Positions 45,920 to 55,204 of a DNA stretch of 64,000 nucleotides are shown here, one piece after another. Numbering within the stretch: the stretch's first letter is position 1; each line of letters starts with the position of its first letter. Origin of the DNA: Candidatus Kapaibacterium sp. (GTDB lineage: Bacteria; Bacteroidota; Ignavibacteria; Kapaibacteriales; UBA2268); assembly GCA_013414795.1 (NCBI GenBank), contig CP058732.1, positions 1,463,950 through 1,527,949 of the forward strand, given 5' to 3'. The position numbers were made by a program, and so were the translations under genes. The notes under the pieces were generated by a model. That model did not search any database. It had not been told where the DNA came from and saw only the letters and a program-made list of their open reading frames with translations.

Positions 45920-47347
45920 ATGGCTTTGCAAAACTATACAATTTTGATAATTGAAGACGACCCACTTGTAAACAAAGCTATCAAAGATGTAATGACAAAA
46001 AAGTATTCGCGAGTATTTTCCTATCTTAATGCAACCGAGGCTTTAAACGATATTAACTTAATTTCCCCAGATTTAATACTTCTTGATATATTTTTAGGTC
46101 CACACAATGGGTTAGAGATCCTCGAGCAACTTCGTAATCAAGGCTATACGGTACCAGTCATTATAATGACGTCGTCGTCGGATATCAAGATGGCTGTTCG
46201 GGCAATGAAATTGGGTGCCGAGGATTTCATTGTAAAACCAATTGATTTAGAGCAACTTGAAGTTGCCGTTGAAAAAGCATTACAGAATTATGATCTGAGA
46301 CGACAGGTTGAAATTCTTTCTGATAGACTTAAGGAAGAGCAACCAAGCGAAATTATTGGAAATTGCGAGCAATTGAAAAAAGTTTTAAATCTTGCAAAAA
46401 TTGTTGCTGCAACCGATTCAACTGTATTGATCGTAGGAGAAACTGGAACAGGAAAGGAATTACTTGCTAAGTTCATCCATAGAAATTCGCCCCGCGCAAA
46501 AGGACCTTTTATCGCTATTAATTGTGGAGCAATTCCAAAAGACCTTGCTGAATCTGAATTTTTTGGCTATGAGAAAGGAGCATACACTGGAGCAACAGAA
46601 AAGTTTAAGCAAGGAAGATTTGAATTGGCGAATCACGGAACAATTTTTTTAGATGAAATTTCCGAACTTAGCCTTGAACTTCAAGTTAAGCTTCTGAGAG
46701 TTTTGCAAGAAAAGCGTTATTTTCGACTTGGTGGAACAAAAGAAATTTCTGTTGATGTTCGTGTTATTGCCTCAACAAATCGAGTTCTTGAAGATTTAGT
46801 TGAGCAAGGCAAGTTCCGAGAGGACTTATTCTATCGACTTAATGTTGCTCGGTTGGAACTTCCTCCATTGCGGGAACGAGGAGAAGATATTATGCTTCTG
46901 GCTTCTGCGTTTGTCAAGGAATTCAACAAAAAGTTTGGCAAAAACGTCACTGGTTTTACCCCAGAAGCCGTTAACCTTCTTAGAACATACCAATGGAAGG
47001 GCAACATTCGTGAATTGCGTAATGTTATCGAACGGGTTGTACTTCTTGAAGCAGAAGACATTATTACTAAAGACTCATTAAGTTTTCTCAAAGTTGGTGA
47101 CTCTCAACCAGCAACAATTTCTTCAGAACAAAACCTTCAAGAACTAAAACCTGGCGAGCACAAATTGATTATTTCTAAAACCGGTGCTCCAATGAATAAT
47201 GTTATGAAGGATTTAATCATTCAAACATTAAGACTTGTGAATGGAAATCAAATCAAGGCAGCAAAAATTCTTGGTATTTCTCGAGCAAAACTTCGTTACA
47301 GAATTGAACAACTTGGCATTAACATTTCTGGAAAGATTGTTAATTAA
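45920..47347 (+). CDS. Sigma-54-dependent response regulator (NtrC-like)
   Basis: This is a 475-residue protein. The receiver domain is complete (IIEDD at 10-14, phospho-acceptor Asp56, VKPID). The AAA+ domain has Walker A GETGTGKE, GAYTGA and Walker B IFLDEI. A Fis-type helix-turn-helix (NQIKAAKILGISRAKLRYRI) ends the protein. It pairs with the preceding kinase to switch on sigma-54 promoters. Because it heads the chemosensory block, that block is a possible target, though I did not find a convincing -24/-12 site by eye. Confidence 0.94.
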   Translation: MALQNYTILIIEDDPLVNKAIKDVMTKKYSRVFSYLNATEALNDINLISPDLILLDIFLGPHNGLEILEQLRNQGYTVPVIIMTSSSDIKMAVRAMKLGAEDFIVKPIDLEQLEVAVEKALQNYDLRRQVEILSDRLKEEQPSEIIGNCEQLKKVLNLAKIVAATDSTVLIVGETGTGKELLAKFIHRNSPRAKGPFIAINCGAIPKDLAESEFFGYEKGAYTGATEKFKQGRFELANHGTIFLDEISELSLELQVKLLRVLQEKRYFRLGGTKEISVDVRVIASTNRVLEDLVEQGKFREDLFYRLNVARLELPPLRERGEDIMLLASAFVKEFNKKFGKNVTGFTPEAVNLLRTYQWKGNIRELRNVIERVVLLEAEDIITKDSLSFLKVGDSQPATISSEQNLQELKPGEHKLIISKTGAPMNNVMKDLIIQTLRLVNGNQIKAAKILGISRAKLRYRIEQLGINISGKIVN

Positions 47348-47359
47348 ATCAAATAAATT

Positions 47360-48640
47360 ATGGATTTGAATCAAATCAAACACAACTTAAAAAGCGGGGA
47401 TGAATTCCTTATAAAAGATGCACTTTACTATCTTTTCGACAACAAAACTTACGACGAAGAGATTGTTCAACAAGTTGCTGGCTTTTTGACTGCAAAGAAT
47501 CGAGGAATCCAGAGTTTAGCAATTGATTGTTTAAAAAACGTACCTGAGGAATTTAAAATTGCTGCTTCGAGGTATATTGCTCCTCTTGTCGCAAGTGATA
47601 ATATAGAACATCGAAATATTGCCTCCGATATTCTCTTAAATTACAATGATCTTTGCTACGATTCTTTAAAGCCCTATTTAAACCATCCAAGTGCGGATGT
47701 TCGCCAATTTGCTCTGGATATCTGGGGAAATATTGGAAGCAAGAAGGATTGGGAAATTGTATTTTCGATGTTGAACGACGAAAATAAAAACGTAGTGATT
47801 TCTGCAATTATGGCATTGGGAAATATTAAAGTAGAATCAGTGGTCGATGATCTTATTAGTAAGTTTAAAGAGGATGATGAATATAAGCCTTTTGTACTTA
47901 ATTCATTGGGGAAAATTGGTGGTGAAACTGCCCGCAAATTCATTGTTGATGTAATCAATAATGAAACAGATTCCCTTTTACAACTCGCAGCAATCGATGC
48001 TCTTAGTTATTTTGATGTCGACCAATATTTTGTTGAATATCTTTTAGCAAAATTGATTCAATCCCCCAAAAGGATCCAACCCTATTTTCTTAAAACAATT
48101 TGTAATCTCGGCAAAAAGTACTGCAAAACTTTTCAAAGACCACTTGAATTGAAGGAAATCGCACGTGAAGCGTTGAAGGAGGAGGACCCAGAGATAAGAA
48201 AAGCCGCAATTTTTGCTTTAGGTAATTCTTATGAGGTTCTTGATGTTGATAGTTTGATTATAGAAGTTTGTCGATTTGAACCAGAAAATATTGAGATTAT
48301 TTTTCAGAACCTGGTACACAATTCAAGCACTGAAGTTTTAACAGATTTTATAGAAAAAATAACTTTTCAAAAGGATAATGGCGAGATTTTCGCTTCTCTG
48401 ATGGATTTCTTCTTCCGGGAATGGGATTCTATGGACCAGCAGAAAAGAATTGCATTGATGACGACAGTGCTTTCTCTTGCAGATGAACTTCCAGACTCAC
48501 TGCTAAATGATTTTTGTGATTGGTTTGCGTACAAAGAAAGGGATACTTTTCAAACAATTCTTCAAAATGCTTTAAAAACTTCCAATCAAACTACGAGGGG
48601 TTTGTTGGAAGAACTTGGTTCCAGATTTGAACTCTTTTAA
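47360..48640 (+). CDS. HEAT-repeat protein
   Basis: This is a 426-residue soluble protein built of helical repeats of about 30-37 residues, for example HPSADVRQFALDIWGNIGS, DENKNVVISAIMALGNIKVE and EDPEIRKAAIFALGNSYE. These are HEAT/PBS-lyase-like repeats, which bind proteins. No catalytic motif is seen. It starts 12 bases after the NtrC-like gene and precedes cheR by 45 bases, so it probably works with the two-component or chemosensory proteins as a scaffold. That role is inferred from position. Confidence 0.85.
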   Translation: MDLNQIKHNLKSGDEFLIKDALYYLFDNKTYDEEIVQQVAGFLTAKNRGIQSLAIDCLKNVPEEFKIAASRYIAPLVASDNIEHRNIASDILLNYNDLCYDSLKPYLNHPSADVRQFALDIWGNIGSKKDWEIVFSMLNDENKNVVISAIMALGNIKVESVVDDLISKFKEDDEYKPFVLNSLGKIGGETARKFIVDVINNETDSLLQLAAIDALSYFDVDQYFVEYLLAKLIQSPKRIQPYFLKTICNLGKKYCKTFQRPLELKEIAREALKEEDPEIRKAAIFALGNSYEVLDVDSLIIEVCRFEPENIEIIFQNLVHNSSTEVLTDFIEKITFQKDNGEIFASLMDFFFREWDSMDQQKRIALMTTVLSLADELPDSLLNDFCDWFAYKERDTFQTILQNALKTSNQTTRGLLEELGSRFELF

Positions 48641-48685
48641 TTTTTCTTTGAAATATTTATATTTGTTTTTTAAAATAAATATTTT

Positions 48686-49543
48686 ATGGAACAAACAGCG
48701 GAAACAAAATATACTTTAACCGACGAGGCTTTCAAAGAGCTTAGGGATATTATTTACAAGACTAGTGGTATTTATTATAGTGAAAGCAAAAAATACCTCT
48801 TGGAAAGTCGAATATTGAAGAGAATTCAAACATTGAAATTAAATAGTTTATATGATTATGTTAATTTTATTAAAAACCCTGCAAATAAAGGAGAATTAAA
48901 AAATTTATTTGATGCAATAACAATTAATGAAACTTATTTTTTCAGAGCCGAGCAACAATTCGAGGCAGTTGAAAAAATAATCATTCCAGAATTGATTAGA
49001 AATAAAAGCGGACAGTCTGGTCAGATAGTGATTCGTATTTGGAGCGCTGCTTGTTCGACTGGCGAGGAGCCTTACACCTTGGCAATGATTGTATTGGAAA
49101 AAATCAAGCCAATTTATCCCAATGTTCAATTTCAAATTCTTGGAAGCGATATTAGCAACCAGGTTTTAGAAATTGCAAAGAGCGGGGTATACAAAGAGTA
49201 TTCAGTGCGAAATATGCCTGATTCTTATTTGAAAAAATATTTTATAGCCAAAGATGGTTATTATTACCTAAAAGATGAGGTAAAACGGCTTGTAAGATTT
49301 TCGAATATTAATTTGTTTGATGCTAGCCAAGTTAGATTAGTAAGTAATTGTGATATAATTTTTTGTGCAAATGTTTTGATTTATTTCGATATTCCAGCAA
49401 AGCAGAAAGTTGTTTCGTTACTCTATGATGCTCTGAACCCAGGTGGTTATCTTTTCATTGGATATTCCGAGTCACTGCATGGGATTTCCAAGGCTTTTAA
49501 ATTAGTACATTTGCCAAAAGCAATTGCGTACAAAAAAGAATAA
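48686..49543 (+). CDS. cheR: Chemotaxis protein methyltransferase CheR
   Basis: This is a 285-residue enzyme that methylates glutamates of chemoreceptors using S-adenosylmethionine. The N-terminal helical domain (about 8-80) is followed by the methyltransferase domain with NETYFFR (about 78), WSAACSTGEEPYTLAM (the SAM-binding loop), ILGSDIS and FCANVLIYFD. It has no TPR or pentapeptide tether. No receptor with a methylation helix is in the window. It is followed by the first cheY gene after 17 bases. Confidence 0.95.
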   Translation: MEQTAETKYTLTDEAFKELRDIIYKTSGIYYSESKKYLLESRILKRIQTLKLNSLYDYVNFIKNPANKGELKNLFDAITINETYFFRAEQQFEAVEKIIIPELIRNKSGQSGQIVIRIWSAACSTGEEPYTLAMIVLEKIKPIYPNVQFQILGSDISNQVLEIAKSGVYKEYSVRNMPDSYLKKYFIAKDGYYYLKDEVKRLVRFSNINLFDASQVRLVSNCDIIFCANVLIYFDIPAKQKVVSLLYDALNPGGYLFIGYSESLHGISKAFKLVHLPKAIAYKKE

Positions 49544-49560
49544 CAAAGGGTAAAGGATAT

Positions 49561-49938
49561 ATGCCAAAAACAATATTAGTAGCAGAGGATTCAGAGACGA
49601 TTCGCCGCTTCATAGTTATGTCTTTGAAAATAGCAGGTTTCGAAGTGATTTCTGCTGTTGACGGTATGGAGGCTCTGGAAAAGCTACCATTGCATAAAAT
49701 AGACTTGGTGGTCACAGATTTGAATATGCCAAATCTAGATGGCTTTGAACTTATTAAAACAATTCGTGAAAACCCAGAATACAAAGATTTACCAATAATC
49801 ATTCTTTCATCGTTAGGTAAAGAAGAAGATATTAAACGGGGCTTTGAAGCGGGTGCAAACTCTTATTTAATTAAGCCATTTAATGCAAAAAGGATACAAT
49901 ACGAAATTTCTAAATATCTTGGAACAGGCAATGATTAA
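49561..49938 (+). CDS. CheY-type response regulator 1
   Basis: This is a 125-residue single receiver domain. It has the acidic pair AEDSE (9-10), phospho-acceptor Asp53 (VTDLNMPNLDG), the Ser-Ser of ILSSLGKEED and the Lys of YLIKPFN. It diverges more from canonical CheY than the next gene. It could be a phosphate sink or act on a different output. Confidence 0.92.
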   Translation: MPKTILVAEDSETIRRFIVMSLKIAGFEVISAVDGMEALEKLPLHKIDLVVTDLNMPNLDGFELIKTIRENPEYKDLPIIILSSLGKEEDIKRGFEAGANSYLIKPFNAKRIQYEISKYLGTGND

Positions 49939-49962
49939 ATGTGAAACAAATTGGTGTGGCAT

Positions 49963-50340
49963 ATGAAGTTTTTAGTAGTGGATGATTCACCTACTATGCG
50001 TAGAATTGTCATCAATGCTTTAAAGTCATTTGGTGTAGAAGATATTGTTGAAGCAGAGGACGGGCAGGATGCACTGGCTAAATTAAAAGAGAACAAGATT
50101 GATTTTGTTATTACTGATTGGAATATGCCAAATATGAATGGTCTGGATTTAACTAAAACTATTCGTTCTTCTGAACGATGGAGTAATTTACCAATTCTTA
50201 TGGTAACAACGCGTGGCTTGAAAGAAGATATAATACAAGCCCTTCAAGCAAAAGTAAACAATTACATTGTAAAGCCTTTTACACCTCAAGTTTTGAAGGA
50301 GAAAATCCTTGCCATTTTAAAGACAAACGAAATCAAGTAG
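49963..50340 (+). CDS. cheY: CheY-type response regulator 2
   Basis: This is a 125-residue receiver close to canonical CheY: VVDDSPTMRR, phospho-acceptor Asp52 in TDWNMPNMNG, MVTTRGLKED and YIVKPFTPQ. I chose the ATG at 49963 rather than a TTG four codons upstream, because the family starts directly at the first strand. It should carry the signal from CheA to the motility apparatus. The CheZ-like gene follows after 9 bases. Confidence 0.93.
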   Translation: MKFLVVDDSPTMRRIVINALKSFGVEDIVEAEDGQDALAKLKENKIDFVITDWNMPNMNGLDLTKTIRSSERWSNLPILMVTTRGLKEDIIQALQAKVNNYIVKPFTPQVLKEKILAILKTNEIK

Positions 50341-50349
50341 GAGGAAATA

Positions 50350-51258
50350 ATGAAGGAATTAGATATTAAGGAACTACTTAGGAAAGCAGATGAATTAAGG
50401 GCTCTATTTGTTCTTGGTCAAAGAGTTATACCATTCCTCGAGGAATTGTTCTCATTTATTGGTGAAATTCAACCTTTATTAGAAGAAATTAATAAATCGA
50501 TTAAGGAAAATCTTTCAAAAATGCCAAATTTATCCAAGCAACTTTCGAAAGTTACAGAAGCCACTGAATTAGCCACAAACGAAATTTTGGATATAATTGA
50601 TGGTATCTTTTACAAACTCGATATACTTGCTTCGGGAGTTGACACTGTTGAAAACAAAATTGGAAATGTTGATAATTTCATTACGGAATTCAATCAAATA
50701 TTAAAATCCAAAGAAAATCAAGAACTTAATTCTGATGAATTTATTTCAAAAGTCACCAAACTTTTTGAAAATTTCAAATTTGAATTTCATAAAGAGCTGA
50801 AACTTGGTAATTTTAAGGAAATAATCGAAAATATAAGAGCCGATTCTACATCTATTATGCTTGCTTTACAGGTTCAGGATATTACCTCTCAACAAATCGC
50901 AGCTGTGAACCATCTTTTAAATACTGTCCAAAATAAGTTGAGTACGCTCATTCAAAAATTTGAATCTTCAGATGTCCATAAGGTTGTCTCCGAAGCAGCT
51001 GAGACTGTAAATGTTTCAAAATTGCATCGCGAGGTTGCTTTCGATCCGGACGCTGTAGAAACGCTAGTTGGAAATACAACCAAGCAGGATGAAATTGATA
51101 AAATTTTTGAGCAAGGGCTTCTTATTGAACACAACGATACTGTGGATAGCGGACCAAAGGAAGTTAGTTCAAGCAGCACAAATGTTGTTGATGAAAGTGA
51201 GACAATATCTCAAAGCGATATCGACGCATTGTTTGCTCAAAGTGATACTGATAAGTAA
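50350..51258 (+). CDS. cheZ: CheZ-like protein phosphatase
   Basis: This is a 302-residue mostly helical protein. The motif LQVQDITSQQI (about 177-187) matches the CheZ phosphatase motif Q-D-x-x-x-Q, with the Asp and Gln that act on phospho-CheY. Long helices on both sides fit the four-helix CheZ dimer. The C-terminus, an acidic Ser-rich linker ending ETISQSDIDALFAQS, resembles the CheY-docking tail of CheZ. It stands between cheY and cheA. CheZ is best known from Proteobacteria, so its presence here is of interest. Confidence 0.82.
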   Translation: MKELDIKELLRKADELRALFVLGQRVIPFLEELFSFIGEIQPLLEEINKSIKENLSKMPNLSKQLSKVTEATELATNEILDIIDGIFYKLDILASGVDTVENKIGNVDNFITEFNQILKSKENQELNSDEFISKVTKLFENFKFEFHKELKLGNFKEIIENIRADSTSIMLALQVQDITSQQIAAVNHLLNTVQNKLSTLIQKFESSDVHKVVSEAAETVNVSKLHREVAFDPDAVETLVGNTTKQDEIDKIFEQGLLIEHNDTVDSGPKEVSSSSTNVVDESETISQSDIDALFAQSDTDK

Positions 51259-51273
51259 GATTGAGGAGGTTTT

Positions 51274-53229
51274 ATGTATAATGATCCCGAAATGCAAGAA
51301 ATTTTTGAAGCCTTTGTTGTTGAATCCACCGAATTATTAGAAAATCTTTCCCAAGATTTAATGCTTCTTGAATCTAATCCTGAAGATGAAGAGTTATTGA
51401 ATCGTATATTTCGTGCTTTTCATACTATAAAAGGAACCTCTTCTTTTATGGGTTTTGAAAAAATTTCTACACTTACCCATCACGCAGAAGATATTTTGAA
51501 CAAACTTCGAAAATTTGAATTAAAAGTAAACCAGCAAATAATTGATGTTCTTCTTGAAGTTTATGATTATTTATTCTTAATGATTCAAAAAGTGAAGGAA
51601 GGCGAAGATATTTCTAATGTAGATTATTCTAATACTTTAAAAAAGATTGAAGTTATAAAATCTGGTGGTTCTGTCGATGAGATTGAACCGCAAATTCAAC
51701 CTGAAATTGAAACTGGGCAAAAAATCGAGCCATCAAGCGGCGAATCCAAAGTTGCTCAAGTTTTGACTAAAGCAAGTGAAATTGTTTCTAAGGCTGGGGA
51801 CTTTACGCCCGAAGAGTATGAGTTGATTAATGCTGCGTTTGAAGAAGTAAATAAAGAGTTGATGGCGCAGAAAACCCCACAAGTAGAGGTGGAAAAGGAA
51901 GGAAGCCCTGAGCAGAGCGTAAATGTTGTTCAAACTCAAGAAGAAAGTGTAAAAGCGGCGGATACAAAGATCGAACAAAAACCTGAAACACAAGAGGTCG
52001 TGGGTACTTCCAAAGCAAAGGAAAGTGCTAAAGTGCCCGGAGCGACTGCGGCAGAGACAATTCGAATTGATGTTTCAAGGGTCGAAAGTTTAATGAATTT
52101 GTCGGGTGAATTAGTGCTTGGGAGGAATCGCTTAGAACAAATAACCAGGAATTTACTTGCCGGAGAATTGAGTAAGGAAAATTTGAAAGAACTTGAAGAA
52201 ACGACTTCCCAAATTGATTTCATTACTTCCGAAATACAAGCCTCAGTAATGCGAATGCGAATGATACCGATTGGCAAGTTGTTCCAAAAAGCCCCGCGAA
52301 TTGTTCGCGACCTTGCCAAGCAGTTTAACAAAAAAATTCAATTGATTATGGAAGGCGAGGAAACAGAGATAGACAAAGGTATCATTGATGAATTAAGCGA
52401 CCCGTTGGTTCATATGCTACGAAATGCCTGCGACCATGGCATTGAACCACCGGAAGAAAGAATTAAGTTAGGAAAGCCAGAAGTTGGAACAGTTTATCTT
52501 GGTGCTGAACAAGAGGGTAACAACATTGTAATCAGAATATCGGACGATGGAAGGGGAATGGATCCCGAGAGATTAAAAGCAAAAGCAATCGAGCGTGGTT
52601 TGATAACACCTGAAGAAGCCTCTCAAATGTCCGACAAAGAATCATACCAATTAATCTTTCAACCGGGTTTCAGTACTGCCCAGATTATTTCTAATGTTTC
52701 TGGTCGCGGTGTGGGTATGGATGTTGTCCGGACCAATATCCTCAAATTAAAAGGAATGATTGATATTGAATCGGAAAAAGGTGTCGGTACAACTTTCATT
52801 GTAAAACTTCCTTTAACTTTAGCAATAATTCAAGGTTTGTTAGTACGAGTCCATTCTGAAATTTACGCTATACCTTTGGCTTCTGTACTTGAAGTTGTCG
52901 ATTGCGACGTTTCTAAAGTTAGCACAATCAACAAAAGAGAAGTCATTCGAATTCGCTCCGACATTTTACCCTTGATACGGCTTAGTCGTGTTTTACAGGT
53001 AAATGGCACAAATGACTCTTTAGCAGATAAATATGTCGTTGTGGTTGGGATTGGCGAATACCGTGTTGGTCTCGTTGTTGATGAACTTCTTGGACAACAA
53101 GAAATAGTTATAAAATCTTTGGGCGATTTTCTTGGTCATATCAAGGGAATTGCGGGGGTTACAATTCTTGGTGACGGTTCTGTGGTAATTATAATTGATA
53201 TTGGTGAATTGGTTTATAGTAGAAGTTAA
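51274..53229 (+). CDS. cheA: Chemotaxis histidine kinase CheA
   Basis: This is a 651-residue kinase. The P1/Hpt domain has the phospho-acceptor His50 (FRAFHTIKGTSSFMGF). A long Glu/Gln/Lys-rich linker (about 125-260) without an evident P2 domain is followed by the P3 dimerisation helices (VSRVESLMNLSGELVLGRN), the P4 ATPase (LVHMLRNACDHGIEPP, ISDDGRGMDP, GRGVGMDVV) and the P5 CheW-like domain (LLVRVHSEIYAIPLASVLEVV). No separate CheW gene is in the cluster. Confidence 0.95.
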   Translation: MYNDPEMQEIFEAFVVESTELLENLSQDLMLLESNPEDEELLNRIFRAFHTIKGTSSFMGFEKISTLTHHAEDILNKLRKFELKVNQQIIDVLLEVYDYLFLMIQKVKEGEDISNVDYSNTLKKIEVIKSGGSVDEIEPQIQPEIETGQKIEPSSGESKVAQVLTKASEIVSKAGDFTPEEYELINAAFEEVNKELMAQKTPQVEVEKEGSPEQSVNVVQTQEESVKAADTKIEQKPETQEVVGTSKAKESAKVPGATAAETIRIDVSRVESLMNLSGELVLGRNRLEQITRNLLAGELSKENLKELEETTSQIDFITSEIQASVMRMRMIPIGKLFQKAPRIVRDLAKQFNKKIQLIMEGEETEIDKGIIDELSDPLVHMLRNACDHGIEPPEERIKLGKPEVGTVYLGAEQEGNNIVIRISDDGRGMDPERLKAKAIERGLITPEEASQMSDKESYQLIFQPGFSTAQIISNVSGRGVGMDVVRTNILKLKGMIDIESEKGVGTTFIVKLPLTLAIIQGLLVRVHSEIYAIPLASVLEVVDCDVSKVSTINKREVIRIRSDILPLIRLSRVLQVNGTNDSLADKYVVVVGIGEYRVGLVVDELLGQQEIVIKSLGDFLGHIKGIAGVTILGDGSVVIIIDIGELVYSRS

Positions 53230-53245
53230 AAGTTAAATTGAAATT

Positions 53246-54352
53246 ATGAACGAAAAGAAAATAAAGCTTTTAATCGTAGATGATTCAATATTTATGAGGC
53301 AAGCCCTATCGAAAATTTTTTCTCAACCGGACATTGAAATTGTTGGTCTTGCTCGAAATGGCAAAGAAGCAGTTCAAATGGCGGCTGAACTTTCTCCCGA
53401 TGTGATTACTATGGACATAGAAATGCCCGTGATGAATGGTCTCGATGCATTGCGTGAAATAATGAAAACAAATCCCACGCCAGTTTTGATGGTAAGCACT
53501 TTGACCTCCGAAGGTGCTGATGCCACTTTGGAAGCACTTTCCCTTGGGGCTGTTGATTTCATAACTAAGAAAAGCAATTTCACTGAAATGGGGTCTCTTA
53601 AAGACGAACTTCTTGCGAAAGTTCGAAACATTGCCCATAATTCAGAAGTTAAGAATAGATTAATTCGTCGCCGTTTACTTCAAAAATTGCAAGAATCACA
53701 AACAAGACAGGGTTTATCCAGGGAAGCAACTACTGATGTTTCAACAAAATCCGAGGTTCAATTCAAAGCCAGACCAAATCCCCAAGATATTGATGTTGTC
53801 GGTATCGGTATTTCAACTGGGGGACCAGCAGCTTTGCAAGAAGTTTTTTCGCAACTTCCTGGGGATTTGCCTTTTCCAATATTAATTGTTCAACATATGC
53901 CACCACTTTTTACCAAATCCCTTGCAAATAGGTTAAATTCACTTTCCAAAGTGAATGTGAAAGAAGCCGAAAATATGGATATTTTACAAAATGGTTGGGC
54001 ATATATTGCTCCAGGCGGATTGCAAATGACTGTAAATAAGCAAGGAAGAATTGTCATTTCGCCAGAACCAAATACGCTTTTCAAACCCTCTGCTGATGTT
54101 ATGTTCAGTTCCCTCGCAGAAGTTTTTGGTTCTCATACTGTTGGTATAATTATGACTGGAATGGGAAATGATGGCACGGAAGGGCTTCGTTTAATCAGTG
54201 GAAAGGGTGGCTATGTGATAGCTCAAGCTCCCGATACTTGTGTTGTGGCTGGTATGCCCGGTTCTGTCATCAGTGCAAAAATTGCTAATGAAATAGTACC
54301 ACTTAAAGACATTCCCCAAGTAATTTCTGAACTTGGTACGAATAAACGATGA
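53246..54352 (+). CDS. cheB: Protein-glutamate methylesterase CheB
   Basis: This is a 368-residue protein with an N-terminal receiver (Asp57 in TMDIEMPVMNG) and a C-terminal methylesterase/deamidase. The catalytic residues are Ser190 (GISTGGPAAL), His217 (VQHMPP) and Asp309 (GMGNDGTEG). It removes methyl groups added by CheR when phosphorylated by CheA. Its stop codon overlaps the start of the next gene by 4 bases. Confidence 0.95.
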   Translation: MNEKKIKLLIVDDSIFMRQALSKIFSQPDIEIVGLARNGKEAVQMAAELSPDVITMDIEMPVMNGLDALREIMKTNPTPVLMVSTLTSEGADATLEALSLGAVDFITKKSNFTEMGSLKDELLAKVRNIAHNSEVKNRLIRRRLLQKLQESQTRQGLSREATTDVSTKSEVQFKARPNPQDIDVVGIGISTGGPAALQEVFSQLPGDLPFPILIVQHMPPLFTKSLANRLNSLSKVNVKEAENMDILQNGWAYIAPGGLQMTVNKQGRIVISPEPNTLFKPSADVMFSSLAEVFGSHTVGIIMTGMGNDGTEGLRLISGKGGYVIAQAPDTCVVAGMPGSVISAKIANEIVPLKDIPQVISELGTNKR

Positions 54353-54843
54353 AATCCAGTGTTATTCCCAAAGAGGAAGCAAACAAATTTAAAATTGAAA
54401 ATTTTTTCGAGAACTTACAATCAACCCCTGAACCAACTCTTGTTGACAAAATTTTAGAAATTAATCGTGAACTTTCCCAGGAAGAAAAGGACAAGATTGA
54501 TAAAATCCTCGAAACTTTCTTTTTGTACCGTAGACCAAATGTTGAACTTGCCCGAAAATTTCGTGATTTGTTCGAAGAAGAAGTAGAAAAAAATCGGGGT
54601 GTTACTCCATCGCAAAAGTTTGTTGATTTCCTTATTACTAAGAAATTGTCTGGTTCCTTCAGCCGTAAGAAAAGCAACATTGTAGAGCCAAGCGAACATA
54701 TTGAAGTAAAACCGATTCATTCATTCGCAGAGGAAGAATCGGACTTTCCCAAAATCATTAGGAATCAGAATGGCGAAATTACTGCGATTGAAGTAAGATG
54801 CAAATGCGGTGAAATAATTCACCTTGATATTGAATTCGAATAG
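54349..54843 (+). CDS. Unknown protein coupled to cheB, with a C-terminal CxCG motif
   Basis: This is a 164-residue hydrophilic protein. The N-terminal 105 residues are helical and charged (LVDKILEINRELSQEEKDKI, FRDLFEEEVEKNRG). A flexible linker follows. The last 30 residues are beta-rich with VRCKCGEIIHLDIEF, half of a zinc-ribbon-like motif. Translation is coupled to cheB by a 4-base overlap, which points to a chemosensory role. I do not recognise the family. The gene ends 2 bases before the stop of the convergent clpS gene. Confidence 0.75.
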   Translation: MKSSVIPKEEANKFKIENFFENLQSTPEPTLVDKILEINRELSQEEKDKIDKILETFFLYRRPNVELARKFRDLFEEEVEKNRGVTPSQKFVDFLITKKLSGSFSRKKSNIVEPSEHIEVKPIHSFAEEESDFPKIIRNQNGEITAIEVRCKCGEIIHLDIEFE

Positions 54844-54845
54844 TG

Positions 54846-55145
54846 TTAGGTTTCAATTTGTGTGTGCAAAGCAATTTCTTCTAATATAGCACTTACACGT
54901 AAACATTCACCAATATCCCCTTCGTAGACACAGGCTTTTCCTTTTGTGTGTACTTCCCAAGCAATGTCTAAACCTCGTTCATAGGTACAATGTATTGCTT
55001 TTACGAGTTGCAAAGCCACTTCTTCGAAAGTGTGTACATCATCGTTGAACAAAATTACTCTCGCAGGGAATGTTACTCCCGTTGAGTCTATTGTTAAAGT
55101 TTCTTCTTTTTCCTGTGTGGAAAAGTAGAATTTCTTTTTTTCCAT
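54846..55145 (-). CDS. clpS: ATP-dependent Clp protease adaptor ClpS
   Basis: This is a 99-residue adaptor that delivers N-degron substrates to ClpA or ClpC. The core motif is VILFNDDVHTFEEVALQLVKA (about 29-49), where Asn-Asp-Asp and the Met-substituting residues form the N-end-rule pocket. VHTKGKACVYEGD matches the second conserved segment. The length is normal. No Clp ATPase gene is adjacent. Confidence 0.92.
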   Translation of the reverse strand: MEKKKFYFSTQEKEETLTIDSTGVTFPARVILFNDDVHTFEEVALQLVKAIHCTYERGLDIAWEVHTKGKACVYEGDIGECLRVSAILEEIALHTQIET

Positions 55146-55204
55146 ATTGGCTGAAATTGTAGATTACAAATTTATTAATTTTATTTAAAAGTTAAACTTT
55201 AACG

